Shown here piece after piece: positions 43,614 through 55,429 of a DNA stretch of 64,000 bases. The stretch is from positions 496,001 through 560,000 of the forward strand of contig JAJOHG010000010.1 in NCBI GenBank assembly GCA_021029095.1, given 5' to 3'. The notes beneath the pieces are model-generated. The model was not told where the DNA came from, searched no databases, and was given only the letters and a program-made list of their open reading frames with translations. Position numbers and translations under genes: made by a program. Source of the DNA: Phellopilus nigrolimitatus (Eukaryota; Basidiomycota; Agaricomycetes; Hymenochaetales; Hymenochaetaceae). The number at the start of each line of letters is the position of its first letter. Positions within the stretch are counted from its first letter, which is position 1.

Positions 43614-46600
43614 TTCAACTCGATGGTGGCCGTCCTCTGTGCATCGACAACAATCGCGGGCTTGGGGGGCAGCAAGACAGGATGCCGCTTCATCTCTAGG
43701 ACCTTCGCTTTATATCTGCTTTCTGGCCTTGGCTTTTCTGGGTGTTTACGTCTATTCTGGGCTTGATCTCGGTGGCCTTTCCTGGTTTCCAGTCTGCTAC
43801 GCGGTGCGGCCTGGGCTCGTCTTCTCTCTGGTGGATAAACTTGCTTTGCTAACCGAAATGTTTCATGCTTCGTGAGGGCTTCTGTTGCTTGGCTTCTCAA
43901 TATGTGTCCTCTCTGATCGGTCTACTCTGGAATATTTTCTTGCCGGTCATTTCAAGTGTTTGCTTCTTATGAATCCATTCCCTGAGTTTCATTCCCTTGC
44001 TTTGCACAGTAAATAGTTTTGAGTCAATGGCTTTCACTGAGAGCCCCGCAAGCAACTGCGCCTAAGATTAAGATTTCATTCTGAATTGCTAGCCTTTGGC
44101 AGGCCCAAGGGATGATTGAGGTGGAAGCCAAGACTTCGAAAGAAGCCCAGCTTAGCGAGTTGTGCATTTCGCGCTCACTACTGCCGAATTCCCTGGCGAC
44201 GCTTGCCCCTCGCTTCTGCCTCCGGGCCGTGGATGACACGGCCCTGTTAGTAATGTACACAACAACTTGGTACAACACGAAGCAACAGGGAATTACATAT
44301 AAGGCAGCCTCAATGTGCTGCTTTCCTGCATCCCCTCCCCACTCGCTTTCAAGCCACTGATTCCGCTGGTGCACTCTCAACGCACTGCTGAACCTGCTCT
44401 CTATCTACACTCTGAGCCCTTCTGTGCACGCAGACCCAGGGGGCGCCCCCATAAGTGGTCGTGCACGGTTGAAGATCTTCATTAGTAATGTAGTACCTAA
44501 GTAACTCCCTATCTAGTAGCACTTCTATCGCGAAGATGTGCGAACGAGTGGTTGAGTGAAAGTGGGAACCATGAAAGGAGGATTTGGCTAGGAATGTAGT
44601 TGGGCTACTGAGCAGTATGTGTGCACTGGTACGTCGCATGGTGAATCTTGTCTGTTGAGACCGGGGGATCCTTTTCTTTTTCTTTCTTCGTTGCGAAACA
44701 AGTAAGTAATCCATTCTATCTGTGCACCGTTTTCTTACTTTTCTTACTCTAGAAGCGGTCCTTCGCTTTCAAAATGGTACGCTACTTCGTCTTTGATCTG
44801 CTCTTACTGACTTTGCATTTTAGGTTCGAGGTAAACTTTTGCTTCCATGTCCGTTTTCACAGACACTCGTTTACTGTACTTGTAGTTTACTTTTTGTATT
44901 CTAACCATTTGTGCGTGCCACCTGGCCAGTGACACGCACAAATGGCTAGCCCATCTTTCTTCGTTTCTTCATTTCGTCTTCGACTCTTTGAGATACCGGG
45001 AATCCCTGACCGAATGTAAGTGTGTTATCATGTCCGTTAAGTTTGCGCTGACCTTTGAATCTTCAACAGGCTGACTGACTCGGGTTCAAAAGATAAGTTT
45101 GTTTTGCTGCGTCTTAACTTGCTATCTTTCTGACTCGTCGCTTCAGATACTTGGTTCATTAGTAGTTAGTTTATTAGGCACTTGTATCTTGCGCTCAGTT
45201 TTTAATGCAATTATGTTTAATCTACCTCCGTGTCTCTTGTGATTATAAGTTGGCTCCAAATTAATTTAAACTAAGCTCCTTCCCTCAGTCCGATTGAATT
45301 GCAAGTAGTTAATTAACTGAGATAGACCGGTGGGTAGTGTAAGAAGATTCCGACTCTGAGTCAAATCTGGTGTTCACTATAAGTTACCAGATGAAGCTTG
45401 ACAGCGTAGGCACCATTTGGAGAGACTCGCAAGCAGAGAGAAGAGACTTCACGGAGGGAAATCCACGGAGCGAATCCACGGAGCGGCGCGCTGTGTGCAA
45501 GTGTGGCTAGCGGTGAATCTCCGTACTCGCGTCTTACTGTACAGCTGCGTCTTCTACTTGTGAAGCTAGTACACTCTGCTATTTCTTGGAACTGTCTTCT
45601 GGGCTTTGTGCTGCTGCCTGCGAGTCGGTGATTTGGATGTGCAAGACTTCAGTGCTGGAACCCGGGGACTATGCCGCCGCAAAGACGAGGGCTCAACCAT
45701 CTCGAGTCGAGCTTACTTCTTGTAAGCCGGTGCGGGCCTTCGTGTATAATGTACAATAGTGACTTCAATAGAATATATAGTTTGTTTTGAGTTCAGACTG
45801 CTCCAGCTCTCGCGTTCTCAAATTCCACCCGCGTACAGCTTCCACGGCGCGCCCGCGCAAACATCGACTTGAATCCTTTTTTTTTCTATTCTGCTTGTAT
45901 CGTCTCGATCGCGCGCAACGTTCATATCTTACTCGTATCAAGTTTCCAATGTTTGTCTGATAGTAATCAACTGTGTTTATTCAATACTATGCTACTACAA
46001 AAGAAAAGCTGCGCGAGCGTCTGCGAAACGGACGCATCGCGCAACTCTACTGGACGGTCCGCGCGAACTAGGTACGGCGCGCGTGCAATTGACATAGCCC
46101 GCGCACGCTGCTGAGCAGCGGCGCGCGGCACGCAGGGGCACAGGAGAGGATACGAGAACGTGCCTTCAGCACACCGCCGCCCTCCCTCCCTCCTTTTCCA
46201 ACGAGGGCCTTGCTCTTGTCGAATTCGAGCACGACGTACGGCAGCCGCCAGTGCGGCGTCGGTCGACTTGCACCGTGCGCATGGGGGTTGGACGAAGGGG
46301 CGCGCAGGCCTTCGAGAGGGGAGACGGCGGAGTAGGACGAAGCTCGAGCGGACGCGAATCGAGACGGCGACGAGCTCCGCGCGCGCTGTCTACACCCGTA
46401 CCCGTATTATTTTTCAGTAGTGGCTCATCGTACAGTTGCCCAAATGTCCGTGTCCCATGTTAGCCATCAGCAAGAAAGGAAAGAATACACACGAACCAGC
46501 AGCAGGCACGCGTTGCAGATAACACCGATAGATTAGCACGACGCCGATGAGAAAGAGAGCGAGAAAAAGAGAGCCCGTCTAGTACGGCCGCTGCGCCCGA

Positions 46601-46621
46601 TGCGCGGCTCGTGCGAGTGCG

Positions 46622-46792
46622 CGCGGGCGGGGTTGTGATGGTAATAGTAGACGTCGCCGGCGCGCATGGGCGCGGGCGGGTCCGCGTCCACGCCAGAGAG
46701 GGAGATGGCGCACGCGAGGTCGGCCAGCCTCTTGCGCGGCTTGGGGAGTAGAGGGGGAAGGCGGCGGACGGGATGGCGAGGACGGTGTTGTG
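46622..46792 (-). pseudogene. fragment of family-A exon 1 at the end of unit 3
   Basis: Identical in sequence and damage to the unit 1 copy. Confidence 0.7.
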
Positions 46793-47168
46793 AAGACGAT
46801 TCGAGACAAGTACGTCTCGGCTGAACGATTTTGAGGCCAAGCTGTGCCTGAGACTTGAGTTGCATGATCGGCGCAGTGGTCTAGACCCAGCTCTTTGCAA
46901 GTTGAGGTCGAGCTGCGGGATGGAGCACAAGGGAGTCGAGGCATGTGCCGTGCGACCGCGGCAGTGCGCGAGCGAGCGCGTTTAGAAAAGAGCTGTGGCT
47001 CCTATTGTACTCCGTGTTCCGTGTCCTACCCCGGCCATCTCTTCCCTTCTCCTTTCTCACTCCCTTCATTCCTTCACCCCGCTTGCGCGCTCCCTATCTT
47101 CTTGCTTATCTTATTTCTATCGCTGCTCGGCAGCCCCATTCACGCCGTGACGAACAGCCTACGCCAGC

Positions 47169-50009
47169 ATGGGTGACGTCGTCGGAAGCTTTGTCGACGA
47201 AAATGAGGCCTCGCGGACGCTGGCGCCCGCTGCCGTCGGCTCCCAGGTCCTGTTGATGGCTGGCGTCTCCGTGAGTGCTCGTCTTCGCGACGTCCGGGGA
47301 GGGAACGAGTACGCTGATGCGCGGCCGGGCAGTTGGTTACGATAGTCGTGTTCAATGTCCTCCGGCCCAAGAACAAGGTGCGTCGACCAATTCGATTCGT
47401 TGTGTTCTTGTTGAAGCTCATTTTGTTTTGTTGAAATCACATCGTATTTTCTGACCTTCGGTGTATCTGCCTATCTGCCTATCTCGTATTGCCGGACCTC
47501 CCTCTGTAACATCTTTGCTTACGCTGGTAACTCTATACATACGGACATTCCGAACTGTGCTGCCGCTCGACTCGACACGTTAAACACGGGGAACCAATCA
47601 CCAATTCCATTCGTCGTGTTTCTGTTGATGCTTTTTTTTTTGTTGTTCATCTCACATCTTATTTTCTGACCTTCGGTGTATCTGTCTACCTCGTATTTCC
47701 GGACCACCACTCCCTGTATCATTTTTGCTTACACTGGCAACTCAACTCTGGACATTCCGAACCTGAACTGCTGTCGCTCGATTTGACACGTCGAACTCGG
47801 TGGATTTGCACGGGCGCCAATCTCCCATCATCCGCGCCTTCGCCTTTGTATTGACGCCGTGCACAGATCGTCTACGAACCCAAAGTGAAATACCATGTCG
47901 GCGAAAAGAAGCCGCCCAAAATGTCTGACGGGCACTTCGGCTGGCTGCCCCCGCTCATCCACACCAAGGAGCCCGAGCTCCTCGACAAGGTTGGCCTCGA
48001 CGCCGTCGCCTTCCTGCGCTTCCTGCGCATGCTGCGCTGGCTCTTCACCGCCATCGCCATCCTCGCGTGCGGCACCCTGCTCCCCGTCAACATCGTCTAC
48101 AACCTCAAGAACGTCAAGCCCGGCGCGCGCGACGTGCTCTCCATGCTCACCCTGCGCGACGTCTCCGGCTCCGTGCTCTTCGTGCACGTCGCCGCGACGT
48201 ACGTCTTCACCTTCCTCGTGCTCTTCTTCGTCTGGGTCAACTGGCGCCGCATGGTGCAGCTGCGCCGCGCGTGGTTCCGCTCGCCCGAGTACATGGAGTC
48301 CTTCTACGCGCGCACGCTCATGGTGCTGAAGGTCCCGCGCAAGTACCACTCCGACGAGGGCATCCGCGGCATCCTCGAGTCCGTACAGGTCCCGTACCCC
48401 GCGACGAGCGTGCACGTTGGCCGCCGCGTCGGCCGCCTGCCCGAGCTCATCGAGTTCCACAACAACGCGGTGCGCGAGCTCGAGTGCGCGCTCGTGCGCT
48501 ACCTGCGCGGCGGCAAGATTGGCGCGCGCCGCCCGACGCTCACCAAGGGCGGCTTCCTCGGCATCGGCGGGAAGAAGTACGACGCGATCGACTTCTACAC
48601 GTGCGTACATCTTCTCTGCATGTGCTGCTGACGGCCCGCTGACCGCTGACTGACGGCGCCCGCGCACAGAAACAAGGTCAAGCGCTGCGAGGCCGCGATC
48701 GAGGCGTACCGCGACGAGATCGACACGCGCAAGGCGGAGAACTACGGCTTCGCGTCCATGGCGGCCGTGCCCTTCGCGCACGTCGTCGCGCGCATGCTAC
48801 ACGGGAAGAAGCCGCGCGGCGCGGTCGTGACGCTCGCGCCCAACCCGCGGGACATCGTGAGCCGTCTCCTCTCCCGCTCGTAATCCTTCTTGTGTGGGTT
48901 GCTGATATGCTGCGCGGGCACCCCAGATCTGGCAGAACCTCAACAAGTCGGACGCGAAGATCGCGAGCAAGAAGATGCTCGGCTGGGTGTACCTCCTCGT
49001 CGTGTGCTTCTGCAACACGCTCCCGCTGCTCGTGGTCTCCTTCCTCGCGAACCTGGCATCCGTGCGTCCATCCGCCCTTTCTCGCACCAGTCGCGGCGCA
49101 CTCACTTTACTTCTGCAGCTGACCGCGTACGTCGGCTTCCTGAGCGCGTGGTCGGACCGGAGCCACGGCACGTTCGCGGTCATCTCGGGTGTGCTACCGC
49201 CCGCGGTCGGCGCGCTCTTCGGGTGGTTCCTGCCCGTCGTGATGCGCTGGCTCTCGCGCTTCCAGGGCGCGACGACGCGCTCGCGGCTCGACCGCTCCGT
49301 CGTCGCGCGCTACTTTGCGTTCCTCGTCGTCTCGCAGCTGCTCATATTCACGCTGATTGGCGTTATTATTAGTACGTTTTCTTTCTGTTCTTTTCTTGCT
49401 TGCTTTGCGCTGGTGGGAACGGTGGTGCTGACGGACGGACCGCGCAGACTCGGTGAAGGAGATCGTGGCGCAGATCGGGAAGGGTGCGAGCTTCCAGACG
49501 ATTATAAGTAATATGGATAGTGCGTTTCTGTTTCGTTTTACTGTGTCGACAGCCTGTTCAAGGTCCGCTGTTTTTCTTTCTTTCTCTATTACCAGGGCTT
49601 CCGGACACGATCAACCGGACATATATCGACCAGGCTAACTACTGGCTGACTTTCTTTCCGTACGCTTCGTCGTTCTCATGTCGATAGCCTTGATGTACAT
49701 AGCCATGAAAATATACTTTTTTTTCTTTATAATGTGGTGGAAACATTCGAGTTCCTAGCGAAATGCCGATGAACATAGCCATGAAAACACACCTTTTCCC
49801 TTAAAAAGTGGTCGAAATCACTCGGATTGCCTGTTTGAGCAAGCGAAATGCCGGAATTTTGGCTATGATTTTAACTTTTTTGCAGGGCTACGCTATACAT
49901 GACGCGACGGGACCTGTCACCTGAAGAACAGGCCCGCCGCGCGAGCCACTCTGCCGGCCTAATCACGGCAGAGATTCTACGTAGCTTAAGACACCCCGGC
50001 TGTCCGTAG
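47169..50009 (+). CDS. CSC1-like truncated channel, copy 4
   Basis: Intact frame with the same protein as copies 2-3. Intron 1 is the second variant, with CGACGTCCGGGGAGGG. This is the cleanest short-type copy and the best reference for judging copy 5. Confidence 0.8.
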
Positions 50010-50207
50010 ACATAAGCGCGAGAAAAAGTGCCAAAGAAACGGGTGGGGAAAGATGGTGAAATTCAACGCCCCGTCATTTCCCTTGCCTCCTTCCAACCGT
50101 CTGTCATCGTCGAGATAGTGGGAGCTGGGGAATGCAACCCGCAGACTCGCTCGTCTATGTCGCTTGCAGCGCAGTCTGTAAGATGCGATTAGCGTGCATT
50201 CGAGAAA

Positions 50208-51874
50208 ATGATGATTTTGTGCTTACGGCAGTCAAACACTGGCAGAAGTCGTCCTATGCGTGCTGGGTCAAGATGGGGGGAGAGAAAGCGAGCTGGGGGA
50301 CTGGGGGACGGAGTGCGCAGACGAGCAGCTCTTTATACCCCCCAGCTTGCCCGTTCTCACGCGCAAAGCGGCGCTTGCACAAAATCACACCATCTGTAGA
50401 ATTACGATTTAGCAAGTATTCGAGAAAAGCCAATTGAGAACTTACCGCGAATCGTGCCAGTCTTGCGTTGGCAAGATTTGCATGCCACCACGCAGGCGAA
50501 GGCCAGGGCGAAGTGGCGCCGCAAACTGTAGATCACACTCAGCCGCAAATTCGAGAAATAGAGATTTAGTACTTACAGCATAATGCACGCCTCTGCATTT
50601 CGCTCAAAAGCGCGAACAGTGGCCCCCAATGGAGTACAGAAATTGCATCACGAGTGAAGCGCCGACCGTGCGCGCATCAATCTCGCGTCCAATCGCCTCG
50701 GGGATGAATTTCTGCAGAGCTCTTTGAGGTCGCATGACGACACCTTGCAGGTCGAACATCTTCTTGCGGAGGGAAGACTGAGCATAGGTAGTTTTCTTAA
50801 CTTGCATCGGCCGCTGTCAGTCGTTTTCACGTCAACGTGGGCTTCGATGAGCGTTTGCCACTTGCGCGCAAGTGAGCGAGGCTTGTCAGAGGTGATATCC
50901 ACTGCAAACAAGTCAGATCAGGTATATTTCGCAATAAAATGCAATTGCGTACCTGCATGTCCGAAATGACGCTCGCCCGCGTCATTTCTATCGTGTCGGC
51001 GCGTTTTCAGTCCCGCTGGGCACCACGGTATGCAGGATGTGTGCAAAATGAATTGCGGTTGGTGCGACGGGCTGGAACACACAGGTAAGCAAAGAAGATG
51101 TAAAGAAGAAAGGAAGACACTTACTGATTGAACAACGGCGAGTGTCAAGCGCACCGACAATGCATCGTGTGCAGACGCCGCTCGGCGGACGGCGATACAT
51201 ATATACAATGTTGTCGTATCGCATCACAGACCGTGACGGGCGTGCCATGGTGCGCAAATGCGTGCATATGTTGACAATGTCGCACCGTGCCAGATGAACT
51301 ACAAAACACAAGTGAGATCAATTAATGTAAATATAGGGAGTGAATAAGAATAATAGTATACATACCTTTTTGCGAATAAGCCTCACTATTGTTCGCTCCG
51401 CCCGCTGCTTCAGTGAAGAGACGGCCCCAGATCCGGCACAACGACGATGGAGTACGTGTACAACAGGGACAAGAGAATCAAACCGTATACTAATGTAAAT
51501 TAGACTTAATAGATAATAGAACATAACGAGGTAGAGCTCAACATCTGTCTGATCGTATCAAAGATGCTCGCCCGGCTTCGATACATATATATATTGCTGT
51601 GCACTTGAACTTGATGGCTTCGCACTCCAGTACATTTGCGCTGCAGCTGCGTCGACACTGAACTTGGTCCGCTTTGTCGTGTCCGAGTGTGAAAGCTCCC
51701 GATCTTGCAGTGCGTCGTTCTGCATTGTCTCCCAGTACACTTTAAAAGACATGTCAACAAGAAAGAAAAAAGGGAACAGTGAAATAAAGTAGCATACCTG
51801 AGGGTCGGAGACAAGTCACTCGTTCCGCACGGGACAACACGCGTGACATGGTGACAAGCCATTCGTGATCGACA
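50208..51874 (-). pseudogene. unidentified antisense locus, unit 4 (short type)
   Basis: Same deletion and substitutions as unit 3. Confidence 0.4.
50676..50901 (-). pseudogene. ribosomal protein eS1 fragment, unit 4
   Basis: Short-type version, as in unit 3. Confidence 0.8.
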
Positions 51875-54800
51875 TTCAACTCGATGGTGGCCGTCCTCTG
51901 TGCATCGACAACAATCGCGGGCTTGGGGGGCAGCAAGACAGGATGCCGCTTCATCTCTAGGACCTTCGCTTTATATCTGCTTTCTGGCCTTGGCTTTTCT
52001 GGGTGTTTACGTCTATTCTGGGCTTGATCTCGGTGGCCTTTCCTGGTTTCCAGTCTGCTACGCGGTGCGGCCTGGGCTCGTCTTCTCTCTGGTGGATAAA
52101 CTTGCTTTGCTAACCGAAATGTTTCATGCTTCGTGAGGGCTTCTGTTGCTTGGCTTCTCAATATGTGTCCTCTCTGATCGGTCTACTCTGGAATATTTTC
52201 TTGCCGGTCATTTCAAGTGTTTGCTTCTTATGAATCCATTCCCTGAGTTTCATTCCCTTGCTTTGCACAGTAAATAGTTTTGAGTCAATGGCTTTCACTG
52301 AGAGCCCCGCAAGCAACTGCGCCTAAGATTAAGATTTCATTCTGAATTGCTAGCCTTTGGCAGGCCCAAGGGATGATTGAGGTGGAAGCCAAGACTTCGA
52401 AAGAAGCCCAGCTTAGCGAGTTGTGCATTTCGCGCTCACTACTGCCGAATTCCCTGGCGACGCTTGCCCCTCGCTTCTGCCTCCGGGCCGTGGATGACAC
52501 GGCCCTGTTAGTAATGTACACAACAACTTGGTACAACACGAAGCAACAGGGAATTACATATAAGGCAGCCTCAATGTGCTGCTTTCCTGCATCCCCTCCC
52601 CACTCGCTTTCAAGCCACTGATTCCGCTGGTGCACTCTCAACGCACTGCTGAACCTGCTCTCTATCTACACTCTGAGCCCTTCTGTGCACGCAGACCCAG
52701 GGGGCGCCCCCATAAGTGGTCGTGCACGGTTGAAGATCTTCATTAGTAATGTAGTACCTAAGTAACTCCCTATCTAGTAGCACTTCTATCGCGAAGATGT
52801 GCGAACGAGTGGTTGAGTGAAAGTGGGAACCATGAAAGGAGGATTTGGCTAGGAATGTAGTTGGGCTACTGAGCAGTATGTGTGCACTGGTACGTCGCAT
52901 GGTGAATCTTGTCTGTTGAGACCGGGGGATCCTTTTCTTTTTCTTTCTTCGTTGCGAAACAAGTAAGTAATCCATTCTATCTGTGCACCGTTTTCTTACT
53001 TTTCTTACTCTAGAAGCGGTCCTTCGCTTTCAAAATGGTACGCTACTTCGTCTTTGATCTGCTCTTACTGACTTTGCATTTTAGGTTCGAGGTAAACTTT
53101 TGCTTCCATGTCCGTTTTCACAGACACTTGTTTACTGTACTTGTAGTTTACTTTTTGTATTCTAACCATTTGTGCGTGCCACCTGGCCAGTGACACGCAC
53201 AAATGGCTAGCCCATCTTTCTTCGTTTCTTCATTTCGTCTTCGACTCTTTGAGATACCGGGAATCCCTGACCGAATGTAAGTGTGTTATCATGTCCGTTA
53301 AGTTTGCGCTGACCTTTGAATCTTCAACAGGCTGACTGACTCGGGTTCAAAAGATAAGTTTGTTTTGCTGCGTCTTAACTTGCTATCTTTCTGACTCGTC
53401 GCTTCAGATACTTGGTTCATTAGTAGTTAGTTTATTAGGCACTTGTATCTTGCGCTCAGTTTTTAATGCAATTATGTTTAATCTACCTCCGTGTCTCTTG
53501 TGATTATAAGTTGGCTCCAAATTAATTTAAACTAAGCTCCTTCCCTCAGTCCGATTGAATTGCAAGTAGTTAATTAACTGAGATAGACCGGTGGGTAGTG
53601 TAAGAAGATTCCGACTCTGAGTCAAATCTGGTGTTCACTATAAGTTACCAGATGAAGCTTGACAGCGTAGGCACCATTTGGAGAGACTCGCAAGCAGAGA
53701 GAAGAGACTTCACGGAGGGAAATCCACGGAGCGAATCCACGGAGCGGCGCGCTGTGTGCAAGTGTGGCTAGCGGTGAATCTCCGTACTCGCGTCTTACTG
53801 TACAGCTGCGTCTTCTACTTGTGAAGCTAGTACACTCTGCTATTTCTTGGAACTGTCTTCTGGGCTTTGTGCTGCTGCCTGCGAGTCGGTGATTTGGATG
53901 TGCAAGACTTCAGTGCTGGAACCCGGGGACTATGCCGCCGCAAAGACGAGGGCTCAACCATCTCGAGTCGAGCTTACTTCTTGTAAGCCGGTGCGGGCCT
54001 TCGTGTATAATGTACAATAGTGACTTCAATAGAATATATAGTTTGTTTTGAGTTCAGACTGCTCCAGCTCTCGCGTTCTCAAATTCCACCCGCGTACAGC
54101 TTCCACGGCGCGCCCGCGCAAACATCGACTTGAATCCTTTTTTTTTCTATTCTGCTTGTATCGTCTCGATCGCGCGCAACGTTCATATCTTACTCGTATC
54201 AAGTTTCCAATGTTTGTCTGATAGTAATCAACTGTGTTTATTCAATACTATGCTACTACAAAAGAAAAGCTGCGCGAGCGTCTGCGAAACGGACGCATCG
54301 CGCAACTCTACTGGACGGTCCGCGCGAACTAGGTACGGCGCGCGTGCAATTGACATAGCCCGCGCACGCTGCTGAGCAGCGGCGCGCGGCACGCAGGGGC
54401 ACAGGAGAGGATACGAGAACGTGCCTTCAGCACACCGCCGCCCTCCCTCCCTCCTTTTCCAACGAGGGCCTTGCTCTTGTCGAATTCGAGCACGACGTAC
54501 GGCAGCCGCCAGTGCGGCGTCGGTCGACTTGCACCGTGCGCATGGGGGTTGGACGAAGGGGCGCGCAGGCCTTCGAGAGGGGAGACGGCGGAGTAGGACG
54601 AAGCTCGAGCGGACGCGAATCGAGACGGCGACGAGCTCCGCGCGCGCTGTCTACACCCGTACCCGTATTATTTTTCAGTAGTGGCTCATCGTACAGTTGC
54701 CCAAATGTCCGTGTCCCATGTTAGCCATCAGCAAGAAAGGAAAGAATACACACGAACCAGCAGCAGGCACGCGTTGCAGATAACACCGATAGATTAGCAC

Positions 54801-54882
54801 GACGCCGATGAGAAAGAGAGCGAGAAAAAGAGAGCCCGTCTAGTACGGCCGCTGCGCCCGATGCGCGGCTCGTGCGAGTGCG

Positions 54883-55053
54883 CGCGGGCGGGGTTGTGAT
54901 GGTAATAGTAGACGTCGCCGGCGCGCATGGGCGCGGGCGGGTCCGCGTCCACGCCAGAGAGGGAGATGGCGCACGCGAGGTCGGCCAGCCTCTTGCGCGG
55001 CTTGGGGAGTAGAGGGGGAAGGCGGCGGACGGGATGGCGAGGACGGTGTTGTG
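54883..55053 (-). pseudogene. fragment of family-A exon 1 at the end of unit 4
   Basis: Identical in sequence and damage to the unit 1 copy. Confidence 0.7.
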
Positions 55054-55429
55054 AAGACGATTCGAGACAAGTACGTCTCGGCTGAACGATTTTGAGGCCA
55101 AGCTGTGCCTGAGACTTGAGTTGCATGATCGGCGCAGTGGTCTAGACCCAGCTCTTTGCAAGTTGAGGTCGAGCTGCGGGATGGAGCACAAGGGAGTCGA
55201 GGCATGTGCCGTGCGACCGCGGCAGTGCGCGAGCGAGCGCGTTTAGAAAAGAGCTGTGGCTCCTATTGTACTCCGTGTTCCGTGTCCTACCCCGGCCATC
55301 TCTTCCCTTCTCCTTTCTCACTCCCTTCATTCCTTCACCCCGCTTGCGCGCTCCCTATCTTCTTGCTTATCTTATTTCTATCGCTGCTCGGCAGCCCCAT
55401 TCACGCCGTGACGAACAGCCTACGCCAGC

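Larger units (their letters stand above)
38541..46796 (+). repeat. tandem array unit 3 (8256 bp, short type, hybrid)
   Basis: The left part (to about 39450) matches unit 2. The part from about 42320 onward matches units 4-5, including the roughly 0.7-kb net loss in the antisense locus. It therefore looks like a recombinant between long and short types. Confidence 0.9.
46797..55057 (+). repeat. tandem array unit 4 (8261 bp, short type)
   Basis: It carries the short-type antisense locus, a deletion of about 20 bp just after the unit start (near 46904), and the intron-1 variant with CGTCTTCGCGACGTCC. Confidence 0.9.
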
